A DNA stretch of 11,970 nucleotides from Acidobacteriota bacterium (GCA_023427865.1 JAEYZV010000270.1:1-11970), one strand, 5' to 3'; shown: positions 1 through 7,175, counted from the first letter of the stretch. Program-made: numbers and translations. Notes: generated by a model from the sequence alone, not told the origin.

Positions 1-55
1 ACACCAGCGTGTCACCCCAAACCAAGGTGTCGCCCCAGACCAGGGTGTCGCCCCA
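1..55 (-). repeat. Tandem 18-bp repeat encoding Trp-Gly-Asp-Thr-Leu-Val units
   Basis: Three consecutive 18-bp units (2-19, 20-37, 38-55 on the + strand) encode the hexapeptide WGDTLV at the C-terminal end of the S8 protease. The array probably continues past the window edge. The units differ mainly at third codon positions (CTG GTG, TTG GTT, CTG GTC), so the peptide is conserved more than the DNA. From memory, similar VWG-type hexad repeats occur at the C-termini of acidobacterial secreted subtilisins. Their role is unknown; a beta-rich surface or cell-wall segment is a guess. Confidence 0.85.
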
Positions 56-1504
56 CACCAGCGTGCTCGCATCCACCTTCGCGGCGAACGTGATGCCGCT
101 GCGGTCGATCGTCTCGCCGGCGATCTGCGTCGGCGGCAGACCGTCGAAGCCGGTGCGCGCCGCCGATACGGCCGCCGCGACGTTGATCTGGCCCGCGCCC
201 GCCGCGGCCACACCGGCCTCGGCCACCCGGCCGGCCGTCAGCTGCAGCACCGCCTTCACCTGGTGCGGCTTCAGCGCCGGGTTGGCCTGCAGCACGAGCG
301 CCGCCGCGCCGGTCACCATGCCCGCCGCCATGCTGGTCCCCGACAACTGCTGGTAGAACATCGGCCCCACACCCGTCCGCACCGCGCCCGGCTTCCGCGC
401 CAGCGTGCTCCGGTCGGCGCCCGCCGACAGGATCCGTCGGCCCGGCGCCGCGAGGTCCGGCTTCATGAAGCCGTCCACCGCCGTCAGCCCGCGCGAGCTC
501 CAGTCGGCCACCCGGTCGTCGCTGCCCACCCGCGTGCCCATCGTGTCGACCGCGCCCACGGTGATCGCCGACGGCGCATTGCCCGGCGAGGTGATGCCGT
601 CGCGCACGCGCGTGCCGTCGGGCAGCGTGCCCCAATTGCCCGCCGAGGCCACCACCACCAGCCCCGTGCGGCTCGCACGCTCCACCGCCTGCACCAGGGG
701 GTCGTCCACCCAGCTCTCGAGCACCGGCTTGCCGAGCGACAGGTTCACGACGCGCAGCCGATACGCCTCGCGATTGGCAATCGCCCAGTCGATCGCCGCG
801 ATGACGTCGCTCGTCGTCCCCTGCCCGTCCCCGTCCAGGACGCGCAGGTTCACCAGGTGCGCGCCCGGCGCCACGCCGCTGAACCGGCCCGCCTTCGTCG
901 TCACGCTGCCGGCCGCGATGCTCGCCACGTGTGTGCCGTGCCCGTAGGCATCCACGCCGCGCTGCCGCGACTCCACGAAATCCACCGAGGTGACGACGCG
1001 GCCGCGCAGCGATTCGTGCTGCGCCGCAATGCCGGAGTCGATCACCGCGATGCCGATGCCCTTGCCGTCCACGCCAGGCAGCCCGAGCAGCCCCGTCCAC
1101 GCCTGGTCCGCACCGAGCGCCACGACCTCGGTCGCCATGTGCGCCGATACCGTGGCATCTTCTGCAACGACCGGCACCGCGGGGTCGTCGGCAAGCCGCG
1201 AGAGTGTTGCAGAATCTGCAACGTTGAGCACCGCGCCCGACGCCAGCACCTTGCGCACCGTCAGCCCGTGCCGCGCCGCGAGTGCCTGCACCTGTTCGGG
1301 CGTGCCGCTGACGATCACGTCCCTCGCCTGGCCTCCGCGGACCGTCTCAGCCAGTCCCCGCGACAACCGCGCGCGATGGCCCTGCGCGTGCAACGGGGAG
1401 GAAAGGGCCAGCATCGCGAACGCGATCGAGACCCAGACGACGGTGCGGATGATGGATGCGCGCGTGAAGGTACCGCGCAGCTCGGAAGAGCCGTGGAACA
1501 GCAT
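1..1504 (-). CDS. Secreted subtilisin-family (S8) serine protease, C-terminus beyond the window
   Basis: An extracellular or periplasmic serine endopeptidase, 501 codons visible with no stop before the window edge. The start at 1504 is an ATG with GGAG 8 nt upstream. Residues 1-40 form a signal peptide: an n-region with Arg20, a hydrophobic stretch, and a likely cut after Leu-His-Ala40. Residues about 55-120 look like an inhibitor_I9-type propeptide. The S8 core follows with all catalytic residues: Asp156 (AVIDSG), His189 (GHGTHVAS), oxyanion Asn290 (SAGNWG) and Ser391 (GTSMAAGM). The visible C-terminus consists of WGDTLV hexapeptide repeats. It is divergent from a peptide-type ABC importer, so it may supply peptides for it (inference). 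Two short runs of A/T-ending codons (residues 95-100 and 113-116) coincide with a repeated DNA motif. Family assignment is firm; substrate is unknown. Confidence 0.95.
   Translation of the reverse strand, partial: MLFHGSSELRGTFTRASIIRTVVWVSIAFAMLALSSPLHAQGHRARLSRGLAETVRGGQARDVIVSGTPEQVQALAARHGLTVRKVLASGAVLNVADSATLSRLADDPAVPVVAEDATVSAHMATEVVALGADQAWTGLLGLPGVDGKGIGIAVIDSGIAAQHESLRGRVVTSVDFVESRQRGVDAYGHGTHVASIAAGSVTTKAGRFSGVAPGAHLVNLRVLDGDGQGTTSDVIAAIDWAIANREAYRLRVVNLSLGKPVLESWVDDPLVQAVERASRTGLVVVASAGNWGTLPDGTRVRDGITSPGNAPSAITVGAVDTMGTRVGSDDRVADWSSRGLTAVDGFMKPDLAAPGRRILSAGADRSTLARKPGAVRTGVGPMFYQQLSGTSMAAGMVTGAAALVLQANPALKPHQVKAVLQLTAGRVAEAGVAAAGAGQINVAAAVSAARTGFDGLPPTQIAGETIDRSGITFAAKVDASTLVWGDTLVWGDTLVWGDTLV
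1152..1168 (-). promoter_or_regulatory. TTGCAGAA motif copy 1 (inside the S8 gene)
   Basis: Read on the minus strand this site begins GTTGCAGAA and matches 14 of 17 positions of the palindromic copy at 1206-1222. It is encoded by four consecutive A- or T-ending codons (GTT GCA GAA GAT), unusual in this gene. No regulator is known to me for this motif, so its function is a hypothesis. Confidence 0.3.
1206..1222. promoter_or_regulatory. TTGCAGAA motif copy 2, a perfect palindrome (inside the S8 gene)
   Basis: The 17-bp site has 8-bp perfect inverted arms (GTTGCAGA and TCTGCAAC) around a single A at 1214. It is encoded by six codons in a row ending in A or T (GTT GCA GAT TCT GCA ACA) in a gene whose third positions are nearly all G or C. 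This suggests constraint at the DNA level, such as an operator. It lies about 290 bp inside the protease gene from its start. Confidence 0.35.
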
Positions 1505-1627
1505 CGTGAAGACTCCAGTGAGGGTGACCGACGCCGGTTCTGGTACCCCGAACGCCCGCCGGCATCGCACGCCAGCTGGCAGGCACCAGGCCCCGGACGC
1601 TCCTCATCAATTCACGCGCCGTGCCAT

Positions 1628-1644
1628 GTTGCAGAAATTGCTAT
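1628..1644 (+). promoter_or_regulatory. TTGCAGAA motif copy 3 (divergent intergenic)
   Basis: The site GTTGCAGAAATTGCTAT matches 13 of 17 positions of the palindromic copy in the protease gene. It lies 124 bp upstream of the protease start and abuts the TTAATA that may be the protease -10, a suitable place for a regulator. Function is inferred only from recurrence and location. Confidence 0.35.
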
Positions 1645-1748
1645 TAACGTCTTCCAGACGGCAGACGAACAGGACTGCAGAGATACGCAGCAGAAGCCGA
1701 CAGAGCGATACAGGCGGAATTGCCACAGTTCTGTAGGGACGCTCGCAA

Positions 1749-1765
1749 GGTGCAGAAACTACACA
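1749..1765 (+). promoter_or_regulatory. TTGCAGAA motif copy 4, degenerate (divergent intergenic)
   Basis: The site GGTGCAGAAACTACACA matches 12 of 17 positions of the palindromic copy and shares the core TGCAGAA. It lies about 70 bp upstream of the binding-protein start. This is the weakest of the four clustered copies and may be chance. Confidence 0.2.
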
Positions 1766-1786
1766 CGTCAGGATCGAAGACGATCA

Positions 1787-1808
1787 ACCGGCCAAGATCT
1801 TGGCCGGT
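1787..1808. promoter_or_regulatory. 22-bp perfect palindrome just upstream of the ABC binding-protein gene
   Basis: Two 11-bp arms meet at the centre without a spacer; the left arm is ACCGGCCAAGA. The palindrome ends 6 bp before the AAGGAG ribosome-binding site of the binding-protein gene. It could be a repressor operator. If transcribed, it would form a 9-bp stem with a GATC loop in the 5' leader that could affect ribosome access. No run of T follows on either side, so a standard terminator is unlikely. Confidence 0.5.
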
Positions 1809-1832
1809 CAAGCCAAGGAGTTGCCCACCGGC

Positions 1833-3524
1833 ATGAAACGCTTCGCTGGTGGCCTGCTCGTGGCGCTTGCGGTCGTCGCAGGGCTCTGGCTCCTGTCGCG
1901 CGCGAGAACGCCGTCCGGCACGGGCCAAGCGGACGCGGTCACGCTCGTCGCGACCCTGCGCTCCGAGCCACGCAGCTTCAACCGCCTCCTCGCGAGCGAT
2001 CGCGGTTCTCTCGCGGTAAGCCAACTCATCCATGAGCCGCTCGTGCGCGTGAACCACGCCACCCAGGCGCTCGAGCCCGCGCTCGCCGCCTCGTGGACCG
2101 ACGCGGAGGCGCTGACGGTCCGGCTCACCCTCCGGCCGGAGGCGCGCTTCTCGGACGGCACGCCGGTCACGGCCGCCGATGTCGTGTTCTCCCTGGAAGC
2201 CGCGTACGACGAGCGGCTCGGCAGCGCCGTGCGCGACAGCCTCCTCGTGCACGGCCAGCCGATCGCCGCCCGCACCGTGGACACGCGGACCGTGGACCTG
2301 CAGTACCCGGCGCCGTACGGGCCGGGGCTGCGACCGCTGCACGGCCTGCCCATCCTGCCGCGCGCCCGCTATGCGCCGGCGCTTGCCGACGGCACGCTCG
2401 CTGCCGCCTGGGCCACCGATGCCGCGCCCGACGGCATGGTCGGCGCTGGCCCGTTCATCGTCGATCGTCACGATCCGGGTGTTGCCGTGCACCTGAAGCG
2501 CAACCCCCATTACTGGCGCCGCGCAGACGACGGGACGCCGCTGCCCCGCGTCGACGCCCTGCGTCTCGACATCGTGCCCTCACAGGACGCGGAGATGCTG
2601 CGTCTGCGCAACGGCGACGCTGACGTGACGACGGCGGAACTGAGGCCGGACGACCTGCCCGAAGCACGGGCGCTCGCGGCGCAGGGGCGACTGCAGGTGT
2701 TCGACCTCGGTCCTTCCCTCGAGGCCGACATGCTCTGGTTCAACCTCGCCCCCGGCGACGTCGGACGGGACTGGCTGCGCAGGCGCGAACTGCGCGAGGC
2801 GATCGCCCACGCGGTCGACCGCGCGGCCTTCATCAACGCCGTCTACCGGGGCGCCGCCGTGCAGGTGGCGAGCGTCATCACACCGGGCAACGTGGCGTGG
2901 CACGCCGACGACATCCAGCCGCGGCCGTACTCCCGCGAGCTCGCCGGCGAGCTGCTCGATCGCATAGGCGTCCGCGATCGCGACGGAGACGGCATGCGCG
3001 AGGACGTGTACGGCGCTCCCGCCTCGTTCACGCTCCTCGTGCAACAGGGACACACGATCCGGCAGCGCGCCGCCACGGTGCTCCAGGAAGCGTTGCGTGC
3101 GATCGGCCTGCGGATGGATATCGCCAGCGTCGACGCACGCGGCCTGCAGGAGCGGCTCGGGAAGGGCGCGTACGAGGCGATGTACCACGCGCTGCCAGGC
3201 ACCGACACCGACCCGTCCGGGTTGATGGAGCTGTGGCTGTCGTCGGGCCACTTCCACCTGTGGAATCCCGCGCAACCGGAGCCCGCAACGGAATGGGAGG
3301 CCGAGATCGACGGCCTCATGAGGCGTCAGCTCCAGCTGACGGATCAGCAGCAGCGCCGCGCGCTCGTCGTGGAGGCGCAGCACATACTGGACCGCGAGCT
3401 TCCGATCATCGTCTTCGCGGCACCGCGCGTGAGCGTGGCCACCAGCCGTCGGCTCACGCACGTGCGCCCGGGCCTGCTGTCGCCGCACGTGCTGTGGAAC
3501 GCCGCCGAGCTCGGCGTCCGCTGA
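1833..3524 (+). CDS. ABC transporter substrate-binding protein, family 5 (peptide/nickel type)
   Basis: Binds an oligopeptide-like solute outside the inner membrane and delivers it to the two permeases encoded next. The ATG at 1833 (563 aa) is chosen because AAGGAG lies 12 nt upstream; a TTG at 1800 would add 11 residues lying over a palindrome. The N-terminus (residues 1-25) is a basic start plus a hydrophobic segment ending in Arg residues. No lipobox cysteine is visible, so it may be membrane-anchored or cleaved rather than a lipoprotein. SBP_bac_5 hallmarks include LEPALAASW (about 80-88), FSDGTPVTAADVVFSL (from 106), VGAGPFIV (203-210) and LKRNPHYWR (221-229). Length is typical of DppA/OppA. 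The two permease genes follow after 4 bp, forming one operon. Substrate cannot be read from sequence. Confidence 0.92.
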   Translation: MKRFAGGLLVALAVVAGLWLLSRARTPSGTGQADAVTLVATLRSEPRSFNRLLASDRGSLAVSQLIHEPLVRVNHATQALEPALAASWTDAEALTVRLTLRPEARFSDGTPVTAADVVFSLEAAYDERLGSAVRDSLLVHGQPIAARTVDTRTVDLQYPAPYGPGLRPLHGLPILPRARYAPALADGTLAAAWATDAAPDGMVGAGPFIVDRHDPGVAVHLKRNPHYWRRADDGTPLPRVDALRLDIVPSQDAEMLRLRNGDADVTTAELRPDDLPEARALAAQGRLQVFDLGPSLEADMLWFNLAPGDVGRDWLRRRELREAIAHAVDRAAFINAVYRGAAVQVASVITPGNVAWHADDIQPRPYSRELAGELLDRIGVRDRDGDGMREDVYGAPASFTLLVQQGHTIRQRAATVLQEALRAIGLRMDIASVDARGLQERLGKGAYEAMYHALPGTDTDPSGLMELWLSSGHFHLWNPAQPEPATEWEAEIDGLMRRQLQLTDQQQRRALVVEAQHILDRELPIIVFAAPRVSVATSRRLTHVRPGLLSPHVLWNAAELGVR

Positions 3525-3528
3525 CGGC

Positions 3529-4434
3529 ATGCTGCGCGCCTTGACGGGGCGGGTCGTCTTCGCGGTGGCGATGGTGCTCGCCGCGTTCGTCGGGGCTTAC
3601 GTGCTCGTCGACCTGGCGCCGGGCGACGTGGTGGGCGACCGCGGGATCGGGATGTCGCGCGAGGCCGTCGAGCGCGAGCGTGCACGGCTCGGCCTCGACC
3701 GACCGTTGCCGGCGCGGGTCGGCACGCGGCTCGCACGCCTGGCCGTGCTCGACCTCGGCACCTCGATCCGCTACAACCGCCCCGTACGGACGCTCGTCCT
3801 CGAGCGCAGCGTGCCCACGATCCAGGCCGGCGCGGCCGCGCTGGCGCTGGCGCTGGCGCTCGGCATACCGGCAGGGGTGCTCGCGGCACGGACACGGCGC
3901 GCCGCAATCGCCCGGACGATCGCGATCGTGTCAATCGCGCTGCTGTCGCTGCCCGCACTGGTGATCGCGCTCGTGCTCGCGGCGATCGGCTCGGCAGCCA
4001 GACTGCCCGACTTCGCGCTCATGGTGATCTCGCTCGGCCTGCCCGCTGCGGCGCTTTTCGAGCGCCTGCAGGCGCGAGCCATGCACGCGGCACTCACCGA
4101 GACGTGTCTGCAGGCGGCTCGCGCCCGGGGCGTGCCCGCACACGCGATCACGTGGCGTCATGCGTGGCCCTTGTCGCTGCCGCCCGTGCTCGGCCTCGTC
4201 GGCGTCGTCGCGAGCCACCTGCTGAGCGGATCGCTCGCCATCGAGCTCGTCACCAACCGGCCGGGCCTCGGCCGGCTCACGATCGACGCCCTGCTGTACC
4301 GCGATCTCGATCTCGCCGCCGGTTGCGCGGGGGCGGCGGCCTTCATCGTCGGTGCGGCGACGCTCGCCGCCGACGCACTGCAGCTCTGGCTCGACCCGCG
4401 ACTGCTCGCCGATGGGACGGGCGAACCGCCATGA
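3529..4434 (+). CDS. ABC transporter permease, DppB/OppB type
   Basis: Inner-membrane subunit forming half of the peptide-type import channel, 301 aa (usual length just above 300). An N-terminal membrane segment (about 8-28) is followed by the motif LDLGTSIRYNRPV (74-86), typical of the DppB N-terminal region. The BPD_transp_1 core runs from about 95 to 290. The cytoplasmic EAA-type loop that contacts the ATPase is at about 192-215 (QAARARGVPAHAITWRHA). A PGLGRL motif near 245-250 is also typical of the family. It starts 4 bp after the binding-protein stop, and its stop overlaps the next permease start in an ATGA. The genes are therefore probably translationally coupled. Specificity for peptides, nickel or another solute is not determined. 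Confidence 0.92.
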   Translation: MLRALTGRVVFAVAMVLAAFVGAYVLVDLAPGDVVGDRGIGMSREAVERERARLGLDRPLPARVGTRLARLAVLDLGTSIRYNRPVRTLVLERSVPTIQAGAAALALALALGIPAGVLAARTRRAAIARTIAIVSIALLSLPALVIALVLAAIGSAARLPDFALMVISLGLPAAALFERLQARAMHAALTETCLQAARARGVPAHAITWRHAWPLSLPPVLGLVGVVASHLLSGSLAIELVTNRPGLGRLTIDALLYRDLDLAAGCAGAAAFIVGAATLAADALQLWLDPRLLADGTGEPP

Positions 4435-5360
4435 GTGCCACGCGCCGCCGTCGCACGGCCGGATGGCTGCTGCTGGCCCTCGTCGGCCTGGCGGCCGCGT
4501 TCGCGCCCTGGCTGTCGACGGGTGACTACACGACGCAGCATCCAAACCTGCCGCTGGCGCCGCCCTCGCTGTCGCCGCTCCGGATGGTCGAACGCCTGCC
4601 GCCGACATACCTGGCCGCCGAGGAGCCACGCGCGCTCGCGTGGTTCGATGGCGGGATCGTGCGCAGCGCCGACCCGCAGTCGCCGTTGCTGCCCCTCGGA
4701 AGCGACTCGCTCGGACGCGACCAGTGGAGCCGCCTGCTGCACGGGGCGCGACTGTCGCTCGGGCTGGCGTGCGCGGGGCTCGCAGGCTCGCTGCTGCTCG
4801 GGATCGTCGTCGGCCTCATCGCGGGCGAGCGCGGCGGCTGGATGGACTCGCTGCTGATGCGTACGGCCGACATGTTCATCGCGTGGCCCGTGCTGTACGT
4901 GGTGCTGGTGCTGAGGGCAGCCCTCCCCCTCTCGCTCTCACTCGCGACCACGTTCCTCCTGATGGCGGGCGTACTCACGCTCGCCGGCTGGCCCATCGTC
5001 GCGCGGGCCGTCCGCGCGGTCACCGTCTCGGAGCGGACGCGCGACTACATCGTGGCCGCGCGGGCCGCCGGAGCGTCGCGCCTCTGGATCGGCCGCCGCC
5101 ATCTCCTGCCGGCCGTGATGCCGGTCGTGATGACAAAGGCGCTCCTCCTGATCCCGAGCTTCATGCTTGCGGAGGCCACGCTGTCGTTCGTCGGGCTTGG
5201 GATTCCGGAGCCTGCGCCCTCATGGGGCACCATGCTGCGCGAAACCTCGAGCGCGTTCGTACTGCTGCACGCGCCGTGGCTGCTCATCCCCGCGGCCGCC
5301 ATCGCGGTCGTCACGCTCGCCGTGAACCTGATCGCCGATGCGGGCGAATCGGACGACTGA
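4431..5360 (+). CDS. ABC transporter permease, DppC/OppC type
   Basis: Second inner-membrane subunit of the importer, 309 aa. The ATG at 4431 overlaps the upstream permease stop (ATGA). The N-terminus has a basic segment and a membrane helix (about 11-29), as in the OppC_N domain. A periplasmic stretch leads to LGSDSLGRD (89-97), the family's well-known G-T/S-D-x-x-G-R-D element. The transport core spans about 105-305, with the EAA-type loop at 205-228 (DYIVAARAAGASRLWIGRRHL) and a conserved LSFVGLGIPEPAPSWG block (251-266). No ATPase gene follows; the next gene belongs to an aldolase family. The ATP-hydrolysing subunits must be encoded elsewhere or shared with another system (inference). Confidence 0.93.
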   Translation: MSATRRRRTAGWLLLALVGLAAAFAPWLSTGDYTTQHPNLPLAPPSLSPLRMVERLPPTYLAAEEPRALAWFDGGIVRSADPQSPLLPLGSDSLGRDQWSRLLHGARLSLGLACAGLAGSLLLGIVVGLIAGERGGWMDSLLMRTADMFIAWPVLYVVLVLRAALPLSLSLATTFLLMAGVLTLAGWPIVARAVRAVTVSERTRDYIVAARAAGASRLWIGRRHLLPAVMPVVMTKALLLIPSFMLAEATLSFVGLGIPEPAPSWGTMLRETSSAFVLLHAPWLLIPAAAIAVVTLAVNLIADAGESDD

Positions 5361-5428
5361 CTCGGAGGGCCGGTCGCCCGTGCGGGCCCCCTTTGGCGAC
5401 GTTCGGAGTTCCGGCGTTCCGACGCGCC

Positions 5429-5434
5429 TACAAT
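5429..5434 (+). promoter_or_regulatory. Putative -10 box giving a leaderless mRNA for the aldolase gene
   Basis: TACAAT matches the sigma-70 -10 consensus at five of six positions. Its last base lies 5 bp before the aldolase ATG at 5440, so transcription would start at or next to the start codon. No ribosome-binding sequence precedes that ATG, which fits a leaderless transcript. No good -35 box is visible at 16-19 bp spacing. The stretch 5400-5425 repeats GTTCCG/GTTCGG elements that might bind an activator. Confidence 0.4.
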
Positions 5435-5439
5435 GCGGC

Positions 5440-6366
5440 ATGCTCCGCGGCGTCTTCCCACCACTGCCCACGCCCTTCATCGACGACGAGCTCGACACCG
5501 GGCTGCTGCGAGACACGGTGTCGATGCTGATGCGCACGCGGCTTGCCGGCGTGCTCGCCGTCGGCACCAATGGCGAGTCGTTCCTGCTCGATCCGGGCGA
5601 GGCCGATCGCGTCGTCCGCACGACCCGCGACGCGATGCCCGACGATCGCCCCGTCATGGCCGGCACGGGCTGCGACTCGACCCGCGCCACGATCGACGCC
5701 TGCCGCCGCGCCGCCGACAACGGCGCGACGCACGCGCTCGTCCGCCCGCCGGTCTCGTATACGCGCTTCATGGCGCAGGACGTACTGGCCGCCCACTACT
5801 CGCGCGTCGCGGACGACAGCCCGATTCCGGTGCTGCTCTACAACCAGCCCGCCGTGTTCGGGAGCGACCTCGCCGCGGCGACCATCGCCCAGCTCGCACG
5901 ACACGAGAACATCGTCGGCCTCAAGGACTCCAGCGGAAACGTCTCACACGTCTCCGACGTGCTGTCGCGTGTTCCCGACGACTTCAGCGTCGTCACGGGC
6001 GTGGCCGGCATCATGTACGCGGGACTCGTGAGCGGCACGAGCGGCAGCGTCGTGGCCATCGCCAACGTCGCGCCAACCCTCGCGGTGCAGCTGTACGATG
6101 ACGTGATGTCGGGACAGCTGCATCGCGCGCTCGCACTGCAACGCGCGATCGCGCCTCTGGCGAGGGCGGTGACGCTGGAGCACGGAGTGGCCGGCCTGAA
6201 GGCCGCGATGGCGCTCGCAGGGTTCCCTGCGTCAACGCCTCGCCAGCCGCTCGCCCCGGCGCCCCCTGCCGTCGTCGAGCAGTTGCGGACGATGCTGCGG
6301 CAGCTCGAATCCTTCACGGGGCACGCGCTCATCGGCGCCGCCGCCAACAGCGAGGTCACGCCATGA
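5440..6366 (+). CDS. DapA/NAL-superfamily aldolase, similar to 4-hydroxy-2-oxoglutarate aldolase
   Basis: A class I (Schiff-base) aldolase or lyase of the dihydrodipicolinate synthase / N-acetylneuraminate lyase superfamily, 308 aa, cytosolic. The TIM-barrel hallmarks are present: GTNGES with Thr43, the catalytic Tyr134 (LLYNQP) and the Schiff-base Lys162 (IVGLKDSSG). The segment AGTGCDSTRAT and the SPIPVLLYNQPAVFG to NIVGLKD stretch resemble the eukaryotic HOGA1 type as I recall it. The Arg that true DapA carries just after the Tyr motif is absent (YNQPAVFG), arguing against lysine biosynthesis. The ATG at 5440 is chosen because it begins the conserved barrel; an earlier GTG at 5338 would overlap the permease gene and add 34 atypical residues. 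The next gene overlaps it by 4 bp. The true substrate is unproven. Confidence 0.85.
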   Translation: MLRGVFPPLPTPFIDDELDTGLLRDTVSMLMRTRLAGVLAVGTNGESFLLDPGEADRVVRTTRDAMPDDRPVMAGTGCDSTRATIDACRRAADNGATHALVRPPVSYTRFMAQDVLAAHYSRVADDSPIPVLLYNQPAVFGSDLAAATIAQLARHENIVGLKDSSGNVSHVSDVLSRVPDDFSVVTGVAGIMYAGLVSGTSGSVVAIANVAPTLAVQLYDDVMSGQLHRALALQRAIAPLARAVTLEHGVAGLKAAMALAGFPASTPRQPLAPAPPAVVEQLRTMLRQLESFTGHALIGAAANSEVTP

Positions 6367-7175
6367 GGCTGCGTCTCGTCGCAACGGTCGCCGTCGTGCT
6401 GGCGGCGTATCTGGGTCGGGTGGACGGCTCGTCGGGCGGCGTCCAACAGCCCGCAGCCGCCACCGAACCCAGGCAGGTGCGCGTGATGACGTTCAACGTC
6501 CATCACGCCGAGGGCGTGGACGGAAGGCTGGACGTCCCGCGCATCGCGCAGATCATTCGCAACAGCGGTGCGCAGGTCGTGGGCCTGCAGGAGGTCGATC
6601 GGGGCGTGGAACGCAGCGGACGGCGCGACCTGCTCAAGGAAATCGCCGACATCACCGGGATGCAGTTCGCGTTCGGCAAGAACATCGACCACCAGGGCGG
6701 TGACTATGGCAACGCGCTGCTGACCACGCTGCCGATCGTCTCGGAGGGCAACAGGCTCCTGCCCAATGCCGATGGCGGCGAACAACGCGGCGCGCTGCAG
6801 GTCGTGATCGATGCCGGCGGCACCCACGTGCTCACGCTGACGACGCACCTCGATCACCGGCGCGACGATGCACAGCGCCTGGCCGGCGCCGACGCCATCG
6901 TCGAGATGCTGCGGGCATGGGGCACGGGGCCCGTCGTCGCGATGGGCGACTTCAACGACGTGCCCGGCAGCCCGACCTACGGCAAGCTCGCGAGCATACT
7001 CATCGATGTCTGGGCAGCCGTCGGGCAGGGCGACGGGTTCACGATTCCGGTGGACGCACCGATGCGGCGCATCGACTGGATCCTCGTGCGCGGACTCGAG
7101 CCGGTGCGCGCCGAGGTCGTGCGAACCAACGCGTCGGACCACCTGCCGGTGGTCGCGACGCTTAGGCTGAAGTAG
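6363..7175 (+). CDS. Exported endonuclease/exonuclease/phosphatase (EEP) family hydrolase
   Basis: A metal-dependent phosphodiesterase- or phosphatase-like hydrolase, 270 aa. Residues 1-22 form a basic then hydrophobic signal sequence or anchor, so the enzyme probably acts outside the cytoplasm. The EEP fold motifs appear in order: Asn45 (TFNVHH), Glu77 (LQEVD), His162 (THLDH), Asp196 and Asn198 (GDFND), Asp238 (RIDWI) and His260 (SDHLPV). All expected metal and catalytic residues are therefore present. Its ATG overlaps the aldolase stop (ATGA), implying co-translation, but no biochemical link between the two is evident. Substrate could be a nucleic acid, sphingolipid, inositol phosphate or another phosphoester; sequence alone does not decide. 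It ends 15 bp from the convergent small exported-protein gene. Confidence 0.9.
   Translation: MRLRLVATVAVVLAAYLGRVDGSSGGVQQPAAATEPRQVRVMTFNVHHAEGVDGRLDVPRIAQIIRNSGAQVVGLQEVDRGVERSGRRDLLKEIADITGMQFAFGKNIDHQGGDYGNALLTTLPIVSEGNRLLPNADGGEQRGALQVVIDAGGTHVLTLTTHLDHRRDDAQRLAGADAIVEMLRAWGTGPVVAMGDFNDVPGSPTYGKLASILIDVWAAVGQGDGFTIPVDAPMRRIDWILVRGLEPVRAEVVRTNASDHLPVVATLRLK

Larger units (their letters stand above)
1505..1832. other. Divergent gene-free region between the protease and the ABC binding protein
   Basis: This 328-bp gap is clearly richer in A+T than the flanking genes and holds no convincing ORF. It should contain both divergent promoters. A possible -10 for the protease on the minus strand is TTAATA (about 1644-1649), but no matching -35 is convincing. 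It carries two degenerate TTGCAGAA-type sites and a 22-bp palindrome. No structured RNA family was recognised. Confidence 0.6.

Noticed and set aside
1..70. Possible CRISPR-like array from short regular repeats
   Set aside because: The 18-bp units are contiguous without spacers and encode a conserved hexapeptide in frame with the protease.
12..1100. Long 362-codon reading frame on the minus strand and similar long frames across the window
   Set aside because: It overlaps the S8 protease in another frame, is Arg/Gly-rich without any recognisable motif, and is what GC-rich coding DNA gives in alternative frames.
5361..5400. Possible terminator after the second permease (GTCGCC 5373-5378 with GGCGAC 5395-5400; GGGCC/GGCCC alternatives)
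   Set aside because: Several weak competing stems exist in this very GC-rich stretch and no T-tract follows any of them.
5338..5439. Upstream GTG start adding 34 residues to the aldolase
   Set aside because: The added residues overlap the permease gene end, have no family similarity, and the barrel motif begins right after the ATG at 5440.
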